Of a stretch of 16,465 bases of DNA, positions 6,947-14,258 are shown piece after piece; the first letter of the stretch is position 1; each line of letters starts with the position of its first letter. A model generated the notes under the pieces. The model was given only the letters and a program-made list of their open reading frames with translations. It did not search any database and was not told the origin of the DNA. Source of the DNA: 62-47 sp039808365 (lineage in GTDB: Bacteria > Pseudomonadota > Alphaproteobacteria > Rhizobiales > Xanthobacteraceae); the NCBI GenBank assembly GCA_039808365.1, contig JBDHSX010000079.1, forward strand, positions 1-16,465, read 5' to 3'. The translations under genes and the position numbers were made by a program.

Positions 6947-7393
6947 TCACCCCTCCACGGCGCGGGCGAAGCCGGCGAAAAACTCGTCCGCCAGCTTCTT
7001 CGCGGTGCCGTTGATCAGGCGCTGGCCGAGTTGCGCCAGCTTGCCACCGATCTGGGCCTCGACATTGTAGCTGAGCAGCGTGCCGCCGTCCTTGTCGGCG
7101 AGGCCGACGGTGGCCCCGCCCTTGGCGAAGCCGGCGATGCCGCCCTCGCCCTCGCCGGAAATCCGGTAGCCGTTCGGCGGGTCGAGATCGCTGAGCGTGA
7201 CCTTGCCCTTGAAGCGCGCCGACACCGGGCCGACCTTGATCTTGGCCACCGCCCGAAACCCGTTGTCCTCGGTGCGTTCCAGCTCCTCGCAGCCGGGAAT
7301 GCAGGATTTCAGCACCTCGGGATCATTGAGCTTCTCCCACACGGCTTCGCGCGGCGCGGCGAGCTGGACTTCGCCATTCATCGTCATGGCCAT
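6947..7393 (-). CDS. coxG: CoxG-like SRPBCC-family protein
   Basis: The protein has 148 residues from the ATG at 7393, chosen because AAGGGAG lies 7 nt upstream; an in-frame GTG at 7399 would add two residues. It matches the CO dehydrogenase subunit G family (SRPBCC/START-like fold): LAAPREAVWEKLNDPEVLKS near the N-terminus, CIPGCEEL, FKGKVTLSDLDPP, YRISGEGEGG, and the amphipathic C-terminal helix GKLAQLGQRLINGTAKKLAD. In CO-oxidising bacteria CoxG helps attach CO dehydrogenase to the inner membrane. This form lacks the C-terminal hydrophobic extension of longer CoxG proteins. It lies 152 bp upstream of coxS on the same strand and diverges from pcaB. Confidence 0.87.
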   Translation of the reverse strand: MAMTMNGEVQLAAPREAVWEKLNDPEVLKSCIPGCEELERTEDNGFRAVAKIKVGPVSARFKGKVTLSDLDPPNGYRISGEGEGGIAGFAKGGATVGLADKDGGTLLSYNVEAQIGGKLAQLGQRLINGTAKKLADEFFAGFARAVEG

Positions 7394-7550
7394 GGGCACA
7401 CTCCCTTGATCGTCATCGCCGGCGCTGGCGGCGGCATATCGCGAAACCTGTCCTGCTCAACTAACGCGACTCTCCGACAAATAAAAGAGGACCCTGGCAT
7501 TCGGCTGAAGGATTGGCACGGAGCCCCGTGAGCGAATAAGGTCCCACGAC
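7394..7550. promoter_or_regulatory. Divergent intergenic region between coxG and pcaB
   Basis: This 157-bp space must hold the promoters for coxG (minus) and pcaB (plus), because the genes diverge. I see no convincing -35/-10 pair, no PcaQ- or PcaR-like inverted repeat and no palindrome of the kinds found elsewhere in the window. A TTGGCACG at 7513-7520 resembles a sigma-54 -24 element but lacks the matching -12. The assignment rests on gene orientation only. Confidence 0.35.
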
Positions 7551-8906
7551 ATGAGCACGTCCCTGTCCCCCCTGCTGGCGCCGATGCTGTCCGGCGCCGC
7601 GATGCGCGCGGTCTGCGACGATGGCGCCTTCCTCCAGCACATGCTGGATGTCGAGGCCGCGCTGGCCCGCGCCGAGGCCGCGACGGGGGTGATTCCGAAG
7701 GCCGCCGCCGGGCCGATCGCGGCCGCCTGCCACGCCGACCGATTCGATATCGCCGCGCTGGCCGAGGCGGCGACCCGCGCCGGCAACCTCGCCATCCCGC
7801 TGGTCAAGGCGCTGACCGCCGAGGTCGCGACGATCGATGCGGAGGCGGCGCGCTACGTCCATTGGGGCGCGACCAGCCAGGACATCATCGACACCGCCAC
7901 CATGCTGACGCTGCGCGCCGGCCTCGACGCGCTCCTGACCGACCTCGACCGCGCCATCGCCGGCTTCGCCCGGCTCGCGGCGACGCACCGCGACACCGCC
8001 ACGGTGGCGCGCACCTGGTTGCAGCACGCGCTGCCGATGCCGTTCGGCCTCAAGCTCGCGGGCTACGCCGCCGCGCTGCACCGTTCGCGCGTCCGGCTCG
8101 CGGCATTGCGCGAGAACGCCCTGGCGCTGCAATTCGGCGGCGCGGCCGGCACGCTGGCGGCGCTGGGCGACAAGGGCATGGCGGTGTCGGAAGCGCTCGC
8201 ACGCGAATTGCAATTGCCGCTGCCCGACGCGCCATGGCACACCCACCGCGACCGCATCGCGGAAGCCGCCGCCGTCCTGGCGATCCTCGCCGGCACCTGC
8301 GGCAAGATCGCCCGCGACGTCTCGCTGTTGATGCAGACCGACGTCGGCGAAGCCTTTGAGCCCGCCGGCGAAGGTCGCGGCGGCTCCTCGACCATGCCGC
8401 ACAAGCGCAACCCGGTGGCCGCCGCCGCGGCGCTCGCCGCCGCCGCCATGGCGCCGAACCTCGCCGCGACGATTTTCGCAGCCCAAGTGCAGGAGCACGA
8501 GCGCAGCGCCGGGCCGTGGCACGCCGAATGGCCAACGCTGCCGACGCTGCTGCTGGTCACCTCCGGCGCGCTCGGCGCCATCGTCGACATCGCCGAGGGG
8601 CTTGAGGTCGACGCCGAGCGCATGCGCGCCAATCTCGACACCACCCACGGCCTGATCATGGCCGAAGCGGTGACAATGGCGCTGGCGGACAAAATCGGCA
8701 AGGCCGACGCACATCACCTCGTCGAGGCCGCGTCGCGCGAGGCGGTCAAGTCGAAACGCCATCTGCGCGACGTGCTCGCCGACGATCCGCGCGTCACCGC
8801 GCATCTCGACGCCGCGCGGCTCGAAAAACTGTTCGACCCCTTGGCGTATCAGGGCGCATCGCAACAACTGATCGACCGGCTGCTGATGTCGTTAAACACA
8901 ACCTAA
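7551..8906 (+). CDS. pcaB: 3-carboxy-cis,cis-muconate cycloisomerase
   Basis: The 451-residue protein belongs to the fumarase/aspartase/adenylosuccinate lyase superfamily, with the signature GSSTMPHKRNP at 278-288 and the conserved WGATSQDIIDTA at 105-116. Its C-terminal region (DPLAYQGASQQLID near the end) is typical of PcaB. It converts 3-carboxy-cis,cis-muconate, the ring-cleavage product of protocatechuate, to 4-carboxymuconolactone in the cytoplasm. Assignment as PcaB rather than another superfamily member is supported by pcaD and pcaC directly downstream, which catalyse later steps. AAGG lies shortly upstream of the ATG. It diverges from coxG and is followed by a 149-bp gap that holds a palindrome. 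Confidence 0.95.
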   Translation: MSTSLSPLLAPMLSGAAMRAVCDDGAFLQHMLDVEAALARAEAATGVIPKAAAGPIAAACHADRFDIAALAEAATRAGNLAIPLVKALTAEVATIDAEAARYVHWGATSQDIIDTATMLTLRAGLDALLTDLDRAIAGFARLAATHRDTATVARTWLQHALPMPFGLKLAGYAAALHRSRVRLAALRENALALQFGGAAGTLAALGDKGMAVSEALARELQLPLPDAPWHTHRDRIAEAAAVLAILAGTCGKIARDVSLLMQTDVGEAFEPAGEGRGGSSTMPHKRNPVAAAAALAAAAMAPNLAATIFAAQVQEHERSAGPWHAEWPTLPTLLLVTSGALGAIVDIAEGLEVDAERMRANLDTTHGLIMAEAVTMALADKIGKADAHHLVEAASREAVKSKRHLRDVLADDPRVTAHLDAARLEKLFDPLAYQGASQQLIDRLLMSLNTT

Positions 8907-8908
8907 CC

Positions 8909-9033
8909 GCCGTCATTGCGAGCACTCGGATCGGCCTTTCACGCCGTCCGAGCACAGGCTCCGCGAAGCAATCCAGAAAGTTACAAGCAAGAACTGGATT
9001 GCTTCGTCGGCTTCGTCTCATCGCAATGACGGC
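8909..9033. repeat. Intergenic palindrome, CGTCATTGCGAG type, copy 2 with nested hairpin
   Basis: The outer arms are CCGTCATTGCGAG at the left and CATCGCAATGACGG at the right; an inner pair is CGAAGCAATCCAG (about 8963-8975) with CTGGATTGCTTCG (about 8994-9006). Between CGAG and CGAAGCAATC the left arm carries about 40 extra bases that contain their own inverted repeat: CTCGGATCGGC and GCCGTCCGAG flank CTTTCAC-like loop bases. The element fills most of the pcaB-pcaD gap and ends 22 bp before the pcaD start codon. Confidence 0.82.
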
Positions 9034-9055
9034 AAACGAAGGAGGACTTAATCCC

Positions 9056-9841
9056 ATGCCCACCATCAACGCCGACGACGGCTGCCCGCTCAACGTCGCG
9101 GTGGACGGCCGCGACGACGGCCCCACGCTGATGCTGTCGAACTCGCTCGGCTGCACCATGGCGATGTGGGAGCCGCAACTCGGCGCGCTCGCCCAGCAGT
9201 TCCGCGTCATCCGCTACGACCGTCGCGGTCACGGCCAGTCCGGCGTGCCGGCGGGGCCGTATTCGATGGAACGGTTCGGCCGCGACGTACTGGCAATCCT
9301 CGACGCGCTCAATATCCGCAAGGCGCACTGGTGCGGGCTGTCGATGGGCGGCATGGTCGGGCAATGGCTCGGCGCCAACGCGCCCGAGCGCTTCGACCGC
9401 ATGATCCTGTGCAACACCAGTTGTTACTATCCGGACCCGACCAATTGGGACAACCGCATCAAGGCCGTGAAGGACGGCGGCATCGCGGCGGTGGCGGACG
9501 CGGTGATCGGCAGCTGGCTGACGGCGGATTTTCGCGAACGCGAGCCGGCCGTGACCGCGCGCATGAAAGCGATGCTGCTCGCCGCGCCGCAAGCCGGCTA
9601 CCTCGCCTGCTGCGAGGCGCTGCGCACGCTCGACCAGCGCGACCTCTTGCCGCGCATCCCGCGCCCGACGCTGGTGATCGCCGGACGGCACGACGCCGCG
9701 ACGCCGCTCGCGGCGGGCGAATATATCCGCGACCACATTCCCGGCGCCGCCATGACCGTCCTCGACGCCGCGCACATTTCCAACGTCGAGCAGCCGCAGG
9801 CGTTCACAGAGGCGGTGACCGGCTTCCTGACGCAAAAATAG
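9056..9841 (+). CDS. pcaD: 3-oxoadipate enol-lactonase
   Basis: The 261-residue alpha/beta hydrolase carries a complete triad: Ser96 in the nucleophile elbow GLSMGG, Asp213 in IAGRHDAATP and His240 in LDAAHISNVEQP. An oxyanion-side motif SNSLGC is seen at 28-33, and the RYDRRGHGQS strand-turn at 53-62 is typical of PcaD. It hydrolyses 3-oxoadipate enol-lactone to 3-oxoadipate in the cytoplasm. The ATG at 9056 is preceded by AAGGAGG about 10 nt upstream, a strong ribosome-binding site; the frame is open upstream into the palindrome, which is not protein-coding. Length matches PcaD (about 260). It lies between pcaB and pcaC. Confidence 0.95.
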   Translation: MPTINADDGCPLNVAVDGRDDGPTLMLSNSLGCTMAMWEPQLGALAQQFRVIRYDRRGHGQSGVPAGPYSMERFGRDVLAILDALNIRKAHWCGLSMGGMVGQWLGANAPERFDRMILCNTSCYYPDPTNWDNRIKAVKDGGIAAVADAVIGSWLTADFREREPAVTARMKAMLLAAPQAGYLACCEALRTLDQRDLLPRIPRPTLVIAGRHDAATPLAAGEYIRDHIPGAAMTVLDAAHISNVEQPQAFTEAVTGFLTQK

Positions 9842-9868
9842 TTCTCTCGGTCATTGATAACCCTCTTC

Positions 9869-9954
9869 GTCATTGCGAGCGAAGCGAAGCAATCCAGAAG
9901 GCAGCAACGCAAGAACTGGATTGCTTCGTCGCTTCGCTCCTCGCAGCAATGGCG
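9869..9954. repeat. Intergenic palindrome, CGTCATTGCGAG type, copy 3 (pcaD-pcaC gap)
   Basis: The left arm CGTCATTGCGAGCGAAGCGA runs into AGCAATCCAG; the right arm begins CTGGATTGCTTCGTCGCTTC at 9916. The right end is degenerate (GCAGCAATGGCG instead of GCAATGACG), so the outermost pairing is imperfect. The loop is about 16 nt (AAGGCAGCAACGCAAGAA). It occupies most of the 143-bp pcaD-pcaC gap and would be transcribed if the pca genes form one operon. Confidence 0.82.
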
Positions 9955-9984
9955 TTCCTTGAAACTGACTAGCGAGAAACAACC

Positions 9985-10377
9985 ATGGACGACCAACAAC
10001 GCCGCGACGATGGCACGACAATGCGCCGCAAGGTGCTGGGGGACGCCTGGGTCGACAGATCGGTCAACAACAAAAACGCCTTCAACGCCGAGTTCCTCGA
10101 CCTCATCACCCGCCACGCCTGGGGTGAGATCTGGACCCGGCCGCACTTCGACGAGCGCACCCGCCGCGTGCTGGTGATCGGCACCCTGGTGGCGCTGGGG
10201 CAATGGGACGAATTCCGCCTGCATGTGCGCGCCGCGCTGGCCGAAGGCGGCTTCACGCCGGACGACATCAAGGAAATCGTGTTGCAGCAGGCGATCTATT
10301 GCGGCGTTCCCGCCGCCAACCACGCGATCAAGGAGGCCGGCGCGGTGGTTCAGGAGTTGGGATTGCTCAAGACGTAA
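9985..10377 (+). CDS. pcaC: 4-carboxymuconolactone decarboxylase
   Basis: The 130-residue protein is a stand-alone carboxymuconolactone decarboxylase (CMD/AhpD-like all-alpha fold). It contains AWGEIWTRPHFDERTRR at about 45-61, LGQWDEFRLHVRAAL at 71-85 with H80, and EIVLQQAIYCGVPAANHAI at 97-115 with C106 and H113. It decarboxylates 4-carboxymuconolactone to 3-oxoadipate enol-lactone, the substrate of PcaD, so the three pca genes encode consecutive reactions. In some bacteria PcaC is fused to PcaD; here they are separate. No strong ribosome-binding site is seen. The 3' end overlaps the convergent membrane-protein gene by 28 bp. Confidence 0.94.
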   Translation: MDDQQRRDDGTTMRRKVLGDAWVDRSVNNKNAFNAEFLDLITRHAWGEIWTRPHFDERTRRVLVIGTLVALGQWDEFRLHVRAALAEGGFTPDDIKEIVLQQAIYCGVPAANHAIKEAGAVVQELGLLKT

Positions 10378-10892
10378 GTCGCCGCCTCGGTGTCGGCCGC
10401 CGCCGTCGCGGCCGGCGGCTGATCGACCAGCATCAGGATGGCGGTGCCGAGCAGCAGCATGAGTTCCGTGGCGTGCAGCCGCAGCGCCGCCGCCTCATGG
10501 ACCTGGGTTGCGAACATCATGCCGGCGAAGCTGATGACGCAGCCGAGCCCGAGCGCAATGCCGAGCGCCTCGTCGCCGCCGCGCCCGAGGCGAACCGCGC
10601 GGCGCAGCATCAGCGCCGCGAACAGCAGAAAGAACGCCACCACCGTCAGCTTGCCGAGCGCCAACAGCCAGGCGACGCGCACCATGGTCAGCGCGGGAAC
10701 TTGCAGATGCTCGCTGACGAAAACCGCGACCGCGACATTGGGGCGCTCGAACAGCCCGTGGATCGGCGACAGCACGATGCGCCACGCCGCCAGCGTCCAC
10801 ACCGGCACGAAATAGCCGGCGAGCAGAAAGCCGCTGAACGTGCTCAACCGCCAGTTCGCTCGCCGTGCCGCCTGGGTCCAGTTCGTGCGCAT
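10350..10892 (-). CDS. Predicted four-helix inner-membrane protein of unknown function
   Basis: From the ATG at 10892 the protein is 180 residues. GGTGGAG lies just upstream; the frame is open to 11069, but the added N-terminus is Gly/Arg/Ala-rich and looks like non-coding GC-rich sequence. Four hydrophobic segments are visible at about 18-40, 72-96, 108-130 and 142-157. A polar C-terminal tail follows (DQPPAATAAADTEAATYV). Charged residues sit between the helices (HGLFERPN, RRAVRLGRGGDE, QVHEAAALRLHATE); histidines near helices 1-2 and 3-4 could bind a cofactor, but this is speculation. I do not recognise the family. It is transcribed against pcaC and overlaps its 3' end by 28 bp. Confidence 0.65.
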   Translation of the reverse strand: MRTNWTQAARRANWRLSTFSGFLLAGYFVPVWTLAAWRIVLSPIHGLFERPNVAVAVFVSEHLQVPALTMVRVAWLLALGKLTVVAFFLLFAALMLRRAVRLGRGGDEALGIALGLGCVISFAGMMFATQVHEAAALRLHATELMLLLGTAILMLVDQPPAATAAADTEAATYVLSNPNS

Positions 10893-11109
10893 CGGGCTCC
10901 ACCTGCCGCGCGCCGCCAAACCGCCCGGACGCGCCGCCAGCGACCAAAGCCCCGCCGCCGCGCGGCCGCAATTGAAACCCTTTGTTAACCCTAATCGCCC
11001 TGTGGACAAACGCCGGCCCGCCCCGCCCGGGCCGCGGGCGGTCGCCCCGCCCGGCCGTTGCCGTGGCAAAACCCCGCTGTTAAGACGGAGGGGGAGGAGT
11101 CGGGGGACG
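10893..11109. promoter_or_regulatory. Divergent region between the membrane-protein gene and livH
   Basis: This 217-bp space is the largest without a gene. It is very GC-rich except for an AT-richer patch at about 10971-11010 containing TTGAAA, TTTGTTAACCCTAATC and TGTGGACAA. That patch is the likeliest site for the liv promoter, but no well-spaced -35/-10 pair is evident. A purine-rich GGAGGGGGAGGAG at about 11087-11099 serves as the ribosome-binding region of livH. Confidence 0.35.
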
Positions 11110-12024
11110 ATGGATTATTTCTTCCAGCAGCTCATCAACGGCCTGGTGCTGGGCTCGATCTACGGGCTGATCGCCATCGGCTACACCATGGTCTATGGCA
11201 TTGTCGGCATGATCAATTTCGCCCATGGCGACATCTTCATGATCGGCGGATTCATCGCCCTGATCACCTTCCTGATCCTGGTGTCGATCGGGCTGACCAT
11301 GGTGCCGGTGATCCTGCTCCTGGTGCTCCTGGTGGCGATGGCGGTGACCGCGCTCTACGGCTGGACGGTGGAGCGCATCGCCTACCGACCTTTAAGGCAT
11401 TCGTTCCGCCTCGCGCCGATGCTGTCGGCCATCGGCATGTCGTTCGTGCTGTCGAATTTCGCGCAAGTGTCGCAAGGCGCGCGCGTAAAGCCGGTTCCGC
11501 CGATCATCACCGGCGGCACCACGCTGCACGACTCCGGCAATTTCGCGGTGCAGCTGTCCAACGTGCAGATCGTCGTCGTCGCCACCACCATCGTGCTGCT
11601 GGCGGTGTTCAGCTACATCGTCGCGCGCACCCGCTTCGGCCGCGACATGCGCGCCTGCGAGCAGGACCAGACCATGGCGGCGCTGCTCGGCGTCGATGTC
11701 GACCGCACCATTTCGATGACCTTCGTGATCGGGGCCGCGCTCGCCGCCGTCGCCGGCATGATGTACCTGCTCTATTACGGCCTGGTGGATTTCTTCATGG
11801 GTTTCATCGCCGGCATCAAGGCGTTCACCGCCGCTGTGCTCGGCGGCATCGGCTCGCTGCCCGGCGCGATGCTGGGCGGCCTCGCCATCGGCCTGATCGA
11901 GACCTTCTGGTCGGCCTATTTCTCGGTCGAATACAAGGACGTCGCGGCGTTCTCGATCCTCATCATCGTGCTGATCTTCATGCCCACCGGCCTGCTCGGC
12001 CGCCCCGAAGTCGAAAAAGTCTGA
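11110..12024 (+). CDS. livH: Branched-chain-amino-acid-type ABC transporter permease LivH
   Basis: The 304-residue polytopic membrane protein has the LivH signature near the N-terminus (NGLVLGSIYGLIAIGYTMVY at 10-29, GIVGMINFAHGDIFM at 30-44). The cytoplasmic coupling loop RFGRDMRACEQDQTMAALLG is at 175-194, and a C-terminal helix reads ILIIVLIFMPTGLLGRPE. About eight hydrophobic segments are visible. The ATG at 11110 follows a strong purine-rich ribosome-binding region; the frame is open to 10840, but that stretch is low-complexity and overlaps the opposite gene. LivM begins 3 bp after the stop. Substrates may be branched-chain amino acids, or aromatic acids or amides, which the same family imports. 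Confidence 0.94.
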   Translation: MDYFFQQLINGLVLGSIYGLIAIGYTMVYGIVGMINFAHGDIFMIGGFIALITFLILVSIGLTMVPVILLLVLLVAMAVTALYGWTVERIAYRPLRHSFRLAPMLSAIGMSFVLSNFAQVSQGARVKPVPPIITGGTTLHDSGNFAVQLSNVQIVVVATTIVLLAVFSYIVARTRFGRDMRACEQDQTMAALLGVDVDRTISMTFVIGAALAAVAGMMYLLYYGLVDFFMGFIAGIKAFTAAVLGGIGSLPGAMLGGLAIGLIETFWSAYFSVEYKDVAAFSILIIVLIFMPTGLLGRPEVEKV

Positions 12025-12027
12025 CGG

Positions 12028-13413
12028 ATGGCCGCACCCGCCCTCCATCCGGCGACCGCCGCGCCCACCGCCGGCTTCGGCTTCATCCTGAAGAAGGCCG
12101 TGCTGAGCGCGCTGGTGGCGCTGGGGCTGTTCGCGCTGATGATCGGCATCCGCACCGAGGCCGGCCCCTCCGGGCAGTTGATCTACTGGACCCGTTTTGG
12201 CGAACTCGCGGCCGTCGTCGGCGCGGTGTTTGTCGGCTCCATCGTCATCGAGCTCTTGCGGCGCTGGATCGGCCCGGTCGGCGCCTTCGAGCCGCCGGCG
12301 GCGGTGCGCGCCGGCCTCGCACGGCTCGGCCGCCTGCTGGCGCCGGCGCTGTTGGTCTTCGCGCTGCTGGTGCCGGTGATATTCTACAATCAGCGCTATT
12401 TGCTCGACCTCGGCATTCTGGTGCTGACCTATGTGATGCTGGGCTGGGGCCTCAACATCGTGGTCGGCCTCGCCGGCCTGCTCGATCTCGGCTACGTCGC
12501 GTTCTATGCGGTCGGCGCCTATTCCTATGCGCTGCTGGCGCAGAGCCCGCTGCCGCTGCCGCATCTCGTCGAAGGCTTCCCCTATGTCGCCTTCAGCATG
12601 GAGCAGCTCGGCCCATGGGCGTTCTGGGTGCTGCTGCCGGTGTCCGGGCTGCTCGCGGCATTGTGGGGCGTCATTCTCGGCTTTCCGGTGCTGCGGCTGC
12701 GCGGCGACTATCTCGCCATCGTCACGCTGGCGTTCGGCGAGATCATCCGCCTCGTCATTCTCAACTGGCAGGACCTGACCGGCGGCCCCAACGGCATCAG
12801 CGGCATCCCGCGTCCCACCGTGTTCGGCATTCCGCTGACGCCGGGCGAACACGGGTTCGCGGCGATGATCGGCGTGCCGTTCTCGCCGACCCATCGCCTC
12901 GTGTTCCTGTTCTACCTGATCCTGGCGCTGGCGCTGCTCACCAACTGGGTCACCATCCGCCTGCGCGCCCTGCCGATCGGCCGCGCCTGGGAGGCGATGC
13001 GCGAGGACGAGGTCGCCTGCCGCGCGCTCGGCATCAACATCACCACGACAAAACTGTCGGCCTTCGCCATCGGCGCCATGTTCGGCGGCTTCGCCGGCGC
13101 CTTCTTCGCCACCCGTCAGGGTTTCATCAGCCCGGAGTCGTTCACCTTCCAGGAGTCGGCGCTGGTGCTGGCGATCGTCGTGCTGGGCGGCATGGGCTCG
13201 CAGCTCGGCGTGGCGCTGGCCGCTCTCGCCATGATCGGCGGGTTCGAATTGTTCCGCGGCCTCGACCAGTTCCGCATGCTGGTGTTCGGCGGCGTCATGG
13301 TGCTGTTGATGATCTGGCGGCCGCGCGGCCTGGTCGGCCATCGCGCTCCCACCGTGTTCCTGCGGGAGCGCACCGAGATATCGGCGGCGCTGGTGAAGGA
13401 AGGCCACGGATGA
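12028..13413 (+). CDS. livM: Branched-chain-amino-acid-type ABC transporter permease LivM
   Basis: The 461-residue membrane protein has the LivM core motif GLNIVVGLAGLLDLGYVAFY at 141-160, followed by AVGAYSYALL. GDYLAIVTLAFGEIIRLV is at 226-243, TGGPNGISGIP at 251-261, and the coupling loop IGRAWEAMREDEVACRALGI at 317-336. The first about 120 residues contain three extra hydrophobic segments, the N-terminal extension (DUF3382-like) seen in longer LivM proteins. Total length is somewhat above E. coli LivM. It starts 3 bp after livH, and its TGA overlaps the livG ATG (ATGA), so translation of the three genes is coupled. Confidence 0.94.
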   Translation: MAAPALHPATAAPTAGFGFILKKAVLSALVALGLFALMIGIRTEAGPSGQLIYWTRFGELAAVVGAVFVGSIVIELLRRWIGPVGAFEPPAAVRAGLARLGRLLAPALLVFALLVPVIFYNQRYLLDLGILVLTYVMLGWGLNIVVGLAGLLDLGYVAFYAVGAYSYALLAQSPLPLPHLVEGFPYVAFSMEQLGPWAFWVLLPVSGLLAALWGVILGFPVLRLRGDYLAIVTLAFGEIIRLVILNWQDLTGGPNGISGIPRPTVFGIPLTPGEHGFAAMIGVPFSPTHRLVFLFYLILALALLTNWVTIRLRALPIGRAWEAMREDEVACRALGINITTTKLSAFAIGAMFGGFAGAFFATRQGFISPESFTFQESALVLAIVVLGGMGSQLGVALAALAMIGGFELFRGLDQFRMLVFGGVMVLLMIWRPRGLVGHRAPTVFLRERTEISAALVKEGHG

Positions 13414-14258
13414 CAGCGCCCGCGCCGATTCTCGCCATCGACCGCCTGACGATGCGCTTCGGCGGCATCGTCGCCGTCAACGAATTGTCGTTCACGGCGC
13501 AACGCCGCCAGATCACCGCGCTGATCGGGCCGAACGGCGCCGGCAAGACCACGGTGTTCAACTGCATCACCGGCTTCTACCGGCCGAGCGGCGGCGCCAT
13601 GACGCTGGTCCACGACGACGGCGCGGCGTTCCGGCTCGACCGGCTGCACGATTTCCGCATCTGCAAATACGCCAAGGTGGCGCGCACCTTCCAGAACATC
13701 CGGCTGTTCCCCGGCATGACGGCGCTGGAAAACCTGATGGTGGCGCAGCACAACAGCCTGATGCGCGCCTCCGGCTTCAGCCTGCTCGGCCTCCTCAGTG
13801 CGCCGTCGTTCCGCGCCGCCGAGCGGCAGGCGATCGACTTCGCCCGCCACTGGCTGGAGCGCATCGGCCTCACCGACCGCGCCGACGACGCCGCCGGCAA
13901 CCTGCCCTACGGCGACCAGCGGCGGCTGGAAATTGCCCGCGCGATGTGCGCGCGGCCGGCGCTGCTGTGCCTCGACGAGCCGGCGGCCGGCCTCAACGCC
14001 AACGAGAGCGCGGCGCTGAGCGAGCTGTTGCTGTCGATCCGCGACGATGTCGGCACATCGATCCTCCTGATCGAGCACGACATGAGCGTGGTGATGGAGA
14101 TCTCCGACCACATCGTGGTGCTCGACCACGGCGTCAAGATCGCCGACGGCGCGCCGCGCGCGGTGCGCGACGACCCGAAGGTGGTGGCCGCCTATCTCGG
14201 CGCCGACGAGGAAGACGCCGCCCAAGTGATGGAGCAAGCGACGGAGGGCGGCGCATGA
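13410..14258 (+). CDS. livG: Branched-chain-amino-acid-type ABC transporter ATPase LivG
   Basis: The 282-residue ATPase has Walker A GPNGAGKTT at 40-48, Q-loop Q95 in ARTFQNIRLF, a variant signature NLPYGDQRRLEIARAM at 164-179 (LPYGDQ in place of LSGGQ, as usual in LivG), Walker B LLCLDEP at 185-191 and H-loop H223 in LLIEHDMSVVM. The 40-residue insertion after Walker A and the C-terminal BCA_ABC_TP-like tail (DDPKVVAAYLG) are LivG-typical. It overlaps livM and livF by 4 bp each. The last about 20 residues (EEDAAQVMEQATEGGA) extend beyond the usual end. The frame is open far upstream through livH and livM, but that extension is not coding. Confidence 0.95.
   Translation: MTAPAPILAIDRLTMRFGGIVAVNELSFTAQRRQITALIGPNGAGKTTVFNCITGFYRPSGGAMTLVHDDGAAFRLDRLHDFRICKYAKVARTFQNIRLFPGMTALENLMVAQHNSLMRASGFSLLGLLSAPSFRAAERQAIDFARHWLERIGLTDRADDAAGNLPYGDQRRLEIARAMCARPALLCLDEPAAGLNANESAALSELLLSIRDDVGTSILLIEHDMSVVMEISDHIVVLDHGVKIADGAPRAVRDDPKVVAAYLGADEEDAAQVMEQATEGGA

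Noticed and set aside
7513..7520. TTGGCACG upstream of pcaB as a sigma-54 -24 element
   Set aside because: The required TTGC-type -12 element at the right spacing is absent (CCCGT is there instead).
8999..9055. Earlier in-frame starts for pcaD reaching into the palindrome
   Set aside because: They would translate repeat DNA; the ATG at 9056 has a strong AAGGAGG and gives the normal PcaD length.
4416..9954. Repeated palindromes considered as a CRISPR array or insertion sequences
   Set aside because: Copies are singly placed in separate gene gaps with no regular spacers, and no transposase or cas gene is present.
11001..11009. TGTGGACAA, one mismatch from a DnaA box on the opposite strand, beside an AT-richer patch
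   Set aside because: A single imperfect box with no cluster and no replication genes nearby does not support an origin.
11392..13407. A 671-codon minus-strand frame opposite livH and livM
   Set aside because: Its Gln/His/Glu/Arg-rich composition is typical of a strand complementary to hydrophobic membrane-protein genes; no domain is recognisable.
11058..14258. A 1066-codon frame that could be read as a giant fusion ending in LivG
   Set aside because: Only the last 282 codons (from 13410) encode LivG. The earlier part overlaps livH and livM in another frame, is Arg/Gly/His-rich and lacks membrane or ATPase motifs.
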